Below, one piece after another: positions 34,116 through 37,818 of a stretch of DNA of 37,818 bases. Source of the DNA: Lachnospiraceae bacterium (GTDB lineage Bacteria > Bacillota > Clostridia > Lachnospirales > Lachnospiraceae); contig JAIDPF010000085.1 of the NCBI GenBank assembly GCA_029062895.1, positions 1-37,818 on the forward strand, in the 5' to 3' direction. A program made the position numbers and the translations under genes. Below the pieces are notes generated by a model. The model saw nothing but the letters and a program-made list of their open reading frames with translations, had not been told where the DNA came from and ran no database searches. The stretch's first letter is position 1. Each line of letters starts with the position of its first letter.

Positions 34116-34144
34116 AGCATATCAGAAAATAGGATTTCTTGCAA
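34116..34144 (-). promoter_or_regulatory. Promoter of hrb
   Basis: On the minus strand TTGCAA (34139-34144) is separated by 17 bp from TATGCT (34116-34121) with TGA before the -10. The leader is about 80 nt. Confidence 0.65.
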
Positions 34145-34183
34145 TGCAGCCGCAATATTTCTGTCCATAGTATAATATCCACG

Positions 34184-34320
34184 TAAGCAATGAGCAGTGC
34201 GCGAATGAGTGAAATCATATGCCGCTGGAAGCTTGCTTACAGGCGGCATATGATTTCATGAGTGAGCATAGGGCGAAGCCCGTGAGCGAGATAAAGCAAA
34301 GCGGAATCGAGCTTAGCACT
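34184..34320. repeat. Structured intergenic repeat with perfect 16-bp hairpin
   Basis: The centre is a perfect inverted repeat, TGAAATCATATGCCGC (34210-34225) with GCGGCATATGATTTCA (34243-34258), around a 17-nt loop. After it come a small GGGC-GAA-GCCC hairpin (34271-34280) and a 25-nt string (34287-34311) that recurs, with two changes and on the other strand, at 37772-37796. The stretch between hrb and hsp20 has no gene. It looks like a REP-type or palindromic repeat, not a terminator, since no T-run follows. Confidence 0.6.
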
Positions 34321-34340
34321 GTGAACTTGTGGTATAATAA

Positions 34341-34381
34341 GGCGGAAAGCACCGGATAATGATCCGATGCTTTCCGCTATT
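34341..34381. terminator. Hairpin terminator between hsp20 and hrb
   Basis: GCGGAAAGCACCGGAT (34342-34357) pairs with ATCCGATGCTTTCCGC (34362-34377), one mismatch or wobble, over a 4-nt loop. The minus-strand side continues CTTATTATA, a weak T-tract about 20 bp after the hsp20 stop; the plus side has TATTTTAAAA. Best read as the hsp20 terminator. Confidence 0.7.
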
Positions 34382-34399
34382 TTAAAATACATATTACGC

Positions 34400-34855
34400 T
34401 TATCCTTCAATCGCAATATAACGCCTGTTCTCAACCGCCGGCTTTGCTTCTACCTTTGGAACATCAATTTTTAGGACGCCGTCCTCAAATCTTGCTTTGA
34501 TATCCTCCTGCGTAATCTGCTCGCCTACATAGAAGCTTCTGCTGCAGGAACCGGTATAACGTTCCCTGCGGATATATTTTCCATCCTCATCCTCCGCATC
34601 ATTCGATGTACCGGTGGAAGCACTGACGGTAAGATAACCATCCTTCAGCTCTGCCTGTACATTTTCTTTCTTTATGCCGGGCAGGTTCATCGCGATCTCG
34701 TAACCGTTCTCCCGCTCTTTCACATCTGTACGCATAATGTTCTGCGGAACCTTCGGCATCGTCTGAAAACTCCTAAAACCCGGCAGATCAAAAAAATCAT
34801 CCAGCAGGTTCTCACTAAATAAACTGTTTAAAGTATTTGAATATGGCATCAACAT
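34400..34855 (-). CDS. hsp20: Small heat shock protein Hsp20 (alpha-crystallin family)
   Basis: An ATP-independent holdase of 151 residues. The short N-terminal part (about 1-42; SENLLDDFFDLPGF) is followed by the alpha-crystallin domain (about 43-138; DVKERENGYEIAMNLPGIKKENVQAELKDGYLTVSA, with the closing GVLKIDVPK strand). The C-terminal tail carries an I-x-I type motif in RRYIAIEG. GGAGGAATGACAT precedes the ATG. Expression is probably repressed by HrcA through the CIRCE element overlapping its promoter. Confidence 0.95.
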   Translation of the reverse strand: MLMPYSNTLNSLFSENLLDDFFDLPGFRSFQTMPKVPQNIMRTDVKERENGYEIAMNLPGIKKENVQAELKDGYLTVSASTGTSNDAEDEDGKYIRRERYTGSCSRSFYVGEQITQEDIKARFEDGVLKIDVPKVEAKPAVENRRYIAIEG

Positions 34856-34899
34856 ATGTCATTCCTCCTATCTATATTGTCTTTTTTGTTTCTAAATGT

Positions 34900-34928
34900 A
34901 CTATAACTCTTTTGTTAGCACTCGTCAA
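34900..34928 (-). promoter_or_regulatory. Promoter of hsp20
   Basis: On the minus strand TTGACG (34923-34928) is separated by 17 bp from TATAGT (34900-34905). The -35 sits inside the CIRCE spacer, so repressor binding would block it. Confidence 0.8.
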
Positions 34929-34941
34929 GGTCGAGTGCTAA
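34915..34941. promoter_or_regulatory. CIRCE operator (HrcA binding site)
   Basis: Perfect consensus inverted repeat TTAGCACTC-N9-GAGTGCTAA (34915-34941), the HrcA operator known from groESL and dnaK operons of Gram-positive bacteria. Here it controls only hsp20; no groES, groEL, dnaK or hrcA lies in the window. Confidence 0.95.
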
Positions 34942-34966
34942 CAATTCATATTTTTTTCACATTTAG

Positions 34967-36214
34967 CTAATAGACAATCTGATCTCTGCCATTATTCTTT
35001 CCAATATACAGTTTATTATCCGCCCTTTTGATCCTTTCTTCATATTGTTCGTCTTTATGATCTGCCTCCACACCGAAGGTCATCGTAATCTTGATTCCCG
35101 CATCCCCGTATGTAAAATCATAATCCCTGACCGCCTTCTGCAGCTGCTCCACACGCGCTTTTGTTCCATCATGATCCAGCTGATAGATCAACAGAAACTC
35201 CTCTCCACCCCATCGGCTGGCAAATCCACAGTCCTTAATATTATCCAAAATCAGCTGCGAGATCTTGACCAGCACATAATCTCCGGCATCATGTCCATAA
35301 TTATCATTGATCTTTTTAAACCAATCGATGTCGCACATTACTACCGAATAATCCGCCTTTTCATTTTCCATGGCTTTGAGCTTATTGTTACAGCTTCTTC
35401 TATTAAAAAGCGTCGTCAACGGATCGTTTTCAATCAGATTTTTCAAGTCGATCCGCATTTTAGACGCATACTGTCCGATCGTTCCAAGCTCGTCCCCTCT
35501 CTGCACGATCTCTTCATTCAAAGAAGCCGTCAGATCTCCTTTGGCAATGGTAGCCAGAAATTCATTGATGCCATTGATATCAACGGTCATCTGTTTGGAG
35601 AACAGTCGGATCAACAACGCGGCAAATAACACGGCAAGCACCGAAAATACCACAAACCAAGCCATAATGCCAAACACTTTGTCATAAACCTGCTGCCGGT
35701 TCTTTCCGGCAAATACCATGCCGATCACCGTCTGGTCACTGTTCACCAGCGGCATATAATAACCAATATACATCATTCCATTGACATCAACATCACTGGA
35801 GTAATAATTATCTCCCCCAATAAGGACTGCATTTACCACCTCCGCGCTTGCCTTTGTGCCTGTGGCTGATACACCGCTTTCATCTACCACAGTCGTCAGT
35901 GCACGGGTATCATGCCAGAAAATCGTCGTATCGATCCCGGAACGTTCCCTGACGCGGTTCATCATCGCGGATGCCGTAATATTCATCTCGCCTTTATACA
36001 AAACACCTTCCTCGTAGTGATAATCTCCCGGAACCGTGAGATCCAGACAGTCCATTAAAACATTGGTCGTAGATTCCAACTCCTCCTGAATACTTTGCGT
36101 ATAGGAACGATACATCAATATTATTCCAAAAGCAACAATCAAAATACTTAATATCAGAATCGGAAGCAAGCTGATAAAAAGCATTTTTTTCTGAATACTA
36201 TTATTCCGTTTCAA
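34967..36214 (-). CDS. Membrane diguanylate cyclase (sensor-HAMP-GGDEF)
   Basis: A 415-residue c-di-GMP synthase candidate. A basic N-terminus and TM1 (about 12-34) precede an extracytoplasmic single-Cache-like domain (about 35-175; contains TIFWHDTRALTT and YIGYYMPLVNSDQTVIGMVFAGK). TM2 (about 183-206) is followed by a HAMP segment (about 207-255) and the GGDEF domain (about 256-415) with active-site GGEEF and MCDIDWFKKINDNYGHDAGD. The RxxD inhibitory site expected five residues before GGEEF reads NIKD, so product inhibition at that site is probably lost. The start is a TTG at 36214 behind GGGGG. Confidence 0.92.
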   Translation of the reverse strand: MKRNNSIQKKMLFISLLPILILSILIVAFGIILMYRSYTQSIQEELESTTNVLMDCLDLTVPGDYHYEEGVLYKGEMNITASAMMNRVRERSGIDTTIFWHDTRALTTVVDESGVSATGTKASAEVVNAVLIGGDNYYSSDVDVNGMMYIGYYMPLVNSDQTVIGMVFAGKNRQQVYDKVFGIMAWFVVFSVLAVLFAALLIRLFSKQMTVDINGINEFLATIAKGDLTASLNEEIVQRGDELGTIGQYASKMRIDLKNLIENDPLTTLFNRRSCNNKLKAMENEKADYSVVMCDIDWFKKINDNYGHDAGDYVLVKISQLILDNIKDCGFASRWGGEEFLLIYQLDHDGTKARVEQLQKAVRDYDFTYGDAGIKITMTFGVEADHKDEQYEERIKRADNKLYIGKNNGRDQIVY

Positions 36215-36327
36215 GAACGGGATCCCCCTTTACTCTATCACGAACTTTACTGAAGCTTCTTTATATATCTGCCGAAACTACAATATATAGTTTCATGATT
36301 TTATCTTTCCACAATATAAGTAATTAT

Positions 36328-36356
36328 ATTATATGATTTTCCCTAAGATTATTCAA
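36328..36356 (-). promoter_or_regulatory. Promoter of the diguanylate cyclase gene
   Basis: On the minus strand TTGAAT (36351-36356) is separated by 17 bp from a perfect TATAAT (36328-36333). The leader is about 110 nt. Confidence 0.78.
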
Positions 36357-36369
36357 GTTTTTTTACTGG

Positions 36370-36392
36370 GAAGTTTAAACCGAAGTTTAAAC
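36370..36392. promoter_or_regulatory. Double GTTTAAAC palindrome upstream of the cyclase promoter
   Basis: The 11-mer GAAGTTTAAAC is repeated 12 bp apart (36370-36380 and 36382-36392); each contains the perfect palindrome GTTTAAAC (36373-36380, 36385-36392). It lies 14-36 bp upstream of the cyclase -35, a suitable place for an activator. Regulator unknown. Confidence 0.5.
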
Positions 36393-36411
36393 AATGTTAC
36401 AGACGTTAACT

Positions 36412-36903
36412 TTAGTCTTCGTCCAATACCCATTGTAAATTGATGGCAGGTATACTGATATAATTATCAGCCCCGTCTCCCTGACGCATAATCACATGAT
36501 TGATCCCTGCCTGTATGATCGTCCTCGCACAGATCGGGCATGGCTTCGCCTTATGAATGGAATTGTCCTTTGGATTAATTCCTGTCAAATATAAATCCGC
36601 ACCAATCGTTTGTTCTCTCGAACAATTTAAAAGCGCATTGGCTTCCGCATGGATCGCCCGGCAGATTCCATACCCTTCTCCCTGATGCATCTGCCTCTCC
36701 ATTCTGGGACATGTTCCTATATCGCAACAGTTTTCAAAACCTCTCGGAGAGCCATTATATCCTGTAGAAATCACCGCATCATCTTTTACAATAACCGCCC
36801 CATATCTTCGTTTGATACAGGTACTTCGATAGGCAAAACTTTCTGCACAATTGAGATACATATCTATCTTTGAAATTCTTTTTCCTTCCTTTGGGGTTAC
36901 CAT
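36412..36903 (-). CDS. Deoxycytidylate deaminase (ComEB-like)
   Basis: A zinc-dependent dCMP deaminase of 163 residues, making dUMP for thymidylate synthesis. The metal and catalytic motif is HAEANALLNC (about 86-92) with PCPICARTIIQAG (about 118-130). The insert with CDIGTCPRMERQMHQGEGYGIC is typical of dCMP, as against cytidine, deaminases. I start at the ATG at 36903 behind AAAGGTGATCTGT; the longer frame to 36927 overlaps the upstream gene. Five bases separate it from the HD hydrolase stop, so the pair is co-translated. Confidence 0.92.
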   Translation of the reverse strand: MVTPKEGKRISKIDMYLNCAESFAYRSTCIKRRYGAVIVKDDAVISTGYNGSPRGFENCCDIGTCPRMERQMHQGEGYGICRAIHAEANALLNCSREQTIGADLYLTGINPKDNSIHKAKPCPICARTIIQAGINHVIMRQGDGADNYISIPAINLQWVLDED

Positions 36904-36908
36904 ACAGA

Positions 36909-37547
36909 TCACCTTTCTCCTTCCCACTCTGCCACAAATTCTTCAAGATACGCCCCCATAACGGCTTGTCTATGTTCAGCCATTTTCTTTGCAGTCTCAG
37001 TATTCATCATATCTTTAAGCAGCAAAAGTTTTTCATAAAAGTGATTAATACTTGTAGAATTATGATTCTGAAGATACTCCTCTTTATTCATATTCAACAT
37101 CGGTTTTATATCCGGGTCATATATTTTTCTTCCTTTACAACCGCCATATGCAAATGCTCTTGCAATTCCAATTGCTCCTATTGCGTCCATCCTGTCCGCA
37201 TCTTGTACACATTTTCCTTCTATTGTACTTGGTACAACCGAATCCGTCCCTGCAAATGAAACTTCATCTATAATCTTACACACAGAATCTATGATGATAT
37301 CATCCACTCCATTGCTTTTCATAAAATCAACTGCATTTTTCTTAGTCTCATATGTCTCCGGCGAAAGCTTAACATCATCTACATCATGTAATAATGCTGC
37401 TAACTGCACGATCAACATATCTGCATTTTCTTGTTCTGCAATCTTTATAGCCAACCGGTAGACTCTCATGGTATGATGATAGTCATGTCCACTGCAATCA
37501 TCAGCAAAAAGTTGTTGAACATACTTAATAGCATTTTCTATCGTCAT
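36909..37547 (-). CDS. HD-domain phosphohydrolase (YedJ-like)
   Basis: A 212-residue HD-superfamily hydrolase. The metal-binding set is visible: HDYHHTMRVYRLA (about 21-32), LLHDVDD (about 53-58) and, later, VQDADRMDAIGAIGIARAF (about 115-133). It resembles YedJ/PH-type HD proteins, whose substrates are often nucleotides but are not settled. Its coupling to the dCMP deaminase gene suggests a role in nucleotide turnover. AAGGAAAAACT precedes the ATG. The gene is AT-rich compared with the trp and butyrate genes. Confidence 0.88.
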   Translation of the reverse strand: MTIENAIKYVQQLFADDCSGHDYHHTMRVYRLAIKIAEQENADMLIVQLAALLHDVDDVKLSPETYETKKNAVDFMKSNGVDDIIIDSVCKIIDEVSFAGTDSVVPSTIEGKCVQDADRMDAIGAIGIARAFAYGGCKGRKIYDPDIKPMLNMNKEEYLQNHNSTSINHFYEKLLLLKDMMNTETAKKMAEHRQAVMGAYLEEFVAEWEGER

Positions 37548-37818
37548 AGTTTTTCCTTCATATAAACCGATAATATTCCAATACTCTTTAATGCAAACTC
37601 TTTTGCTATTGCAACCTTTATACCACTCTTACCGTGATGTGCTTTCGTTTGCAGCCGTTAAGTCTGGTATAAATTATTTTATCATTTTAATCCTGTAGCG
37701 TAAAGTTAAATGTATGCCTGAATACAAGCATTTTATACCTTCCGGACGTTATCTGCGAACGCAAGAAGAACCTCGATTCCGCTTCGCTTCATCTCGGTCA
37801 TTCTTGCGTTCCAATGAA
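37548..37818. other. Non-coding end of the window with a structured repeat
   Basis: No gene is seen. The 5' side (minus strand) may hold the HD gene promoter, but I find no convincing -35/-10 pair. At 37757-37811 an 11-bp perfect inverted repeat (GAACGCAAGAA with TTCTTGCGTTC) encloses the 25-nt string shared with 34287-34311. The window ends directly after it, so the element may be incomplete. Confidence 0.6.

Noticed and set aside
34150-34168. Possible third partial copy of the 162-bp repeat (CCGCAATATTTCTGTCCA)
   Set aside because: Only about 15 bases match with a three-base insertion, and neither stem arm follows, so chance similarity is the better reading.
34043-34249. Minus-strand 68-codon frame upstream of hrb
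   Set aside because: It reads through the hrb promoter and the hairpin repeat, and has no ribosome site or protein-like composition.

Overview
The window looks like a chromosomal segment of an anaerobic, low-to-mid GC Firmicute, most likely a butyrate-forming Lachnospiraceae (Clostridia). The main reasons are a complete thl-crt-hbd-bcd-etfB-etfA operon, a tryptophan T-box leader, long-form HPF, a high-molecular-weight rubredoxin (flavin reductase plus rubredoxin), a CIRCE-controlled Hsp20, TTGACA/TATAAT-type promoters often with an extended TG, and strong GGAGG ribosome sites. I do not assign a genus. Nearly all genes lie on the minus strand; only a three-gene block at 30.6-32.9 kb is on the plus strand.

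Layout: 0-5 kb holds a minus-strand trpE-trpG-trpD operon under a T-box riboswitch with a UGG specifier, followed by a sugar O-acetyltransferase and an unknown membrane-anchored protein; no trpC, F, B or A is present. 5-7.1 kb holds small unknown membrane proteins, an aromatic-acid-exporter/FUSC-like protein and an orphan helical protein. 7.1-11.8 kb has a voltage-gated K+ channel, a cytoplasmic GH3 beta-glucosidase, a P-loop kinase and a YfcE-type phosphodiesterase. 11.8-12.4 kb is non-coding and contains two adjacent long palindromic elements; one of them (162 bp) has a second copy between trpG and trpD.

12.4-18.6 kb is the butyryl-CoA operon, reading acetyl-CoA to butyryl-CoA with the EtfAB partner, bounded by a good promoter and a terminator. 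18.7-21.1 kb has hpf and a secreted SH3-NlpC/P60 hydrolase, with a cluster of DnaA-box 9-mers between them. 21.3-30.4 kb is one eight-gene chemosensory operon (PAS histidine kinase, REC-HD-GYP-like, CheR, CheB, single REC, CheA, CheW, MCP) with one promoter and one terminator and no flagellar genes. In it the HD-GYP domain has lost apparent metal ligands.

30.6-32.9 kb (plus) holds a thioredoxin-reductase-like flavoprotein, an SDR and a CmpB-type membrane protein. 32.9-37.5 kb (minus) holds a DUF202 protein, Hrb, Hsp20 with CIRCE, a diguanylate cyclase, and a dCMP deaminase paired with an HD hydrolase. I saw no tRNA, rRNA, CRISPR array, transposase or phage gene. The less ordinary content is the intergenic repeats, the DnaA-box cluster and the chemosensory operon with a degenerate HD-GYP output. 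Everything is read by eye, with no database search.
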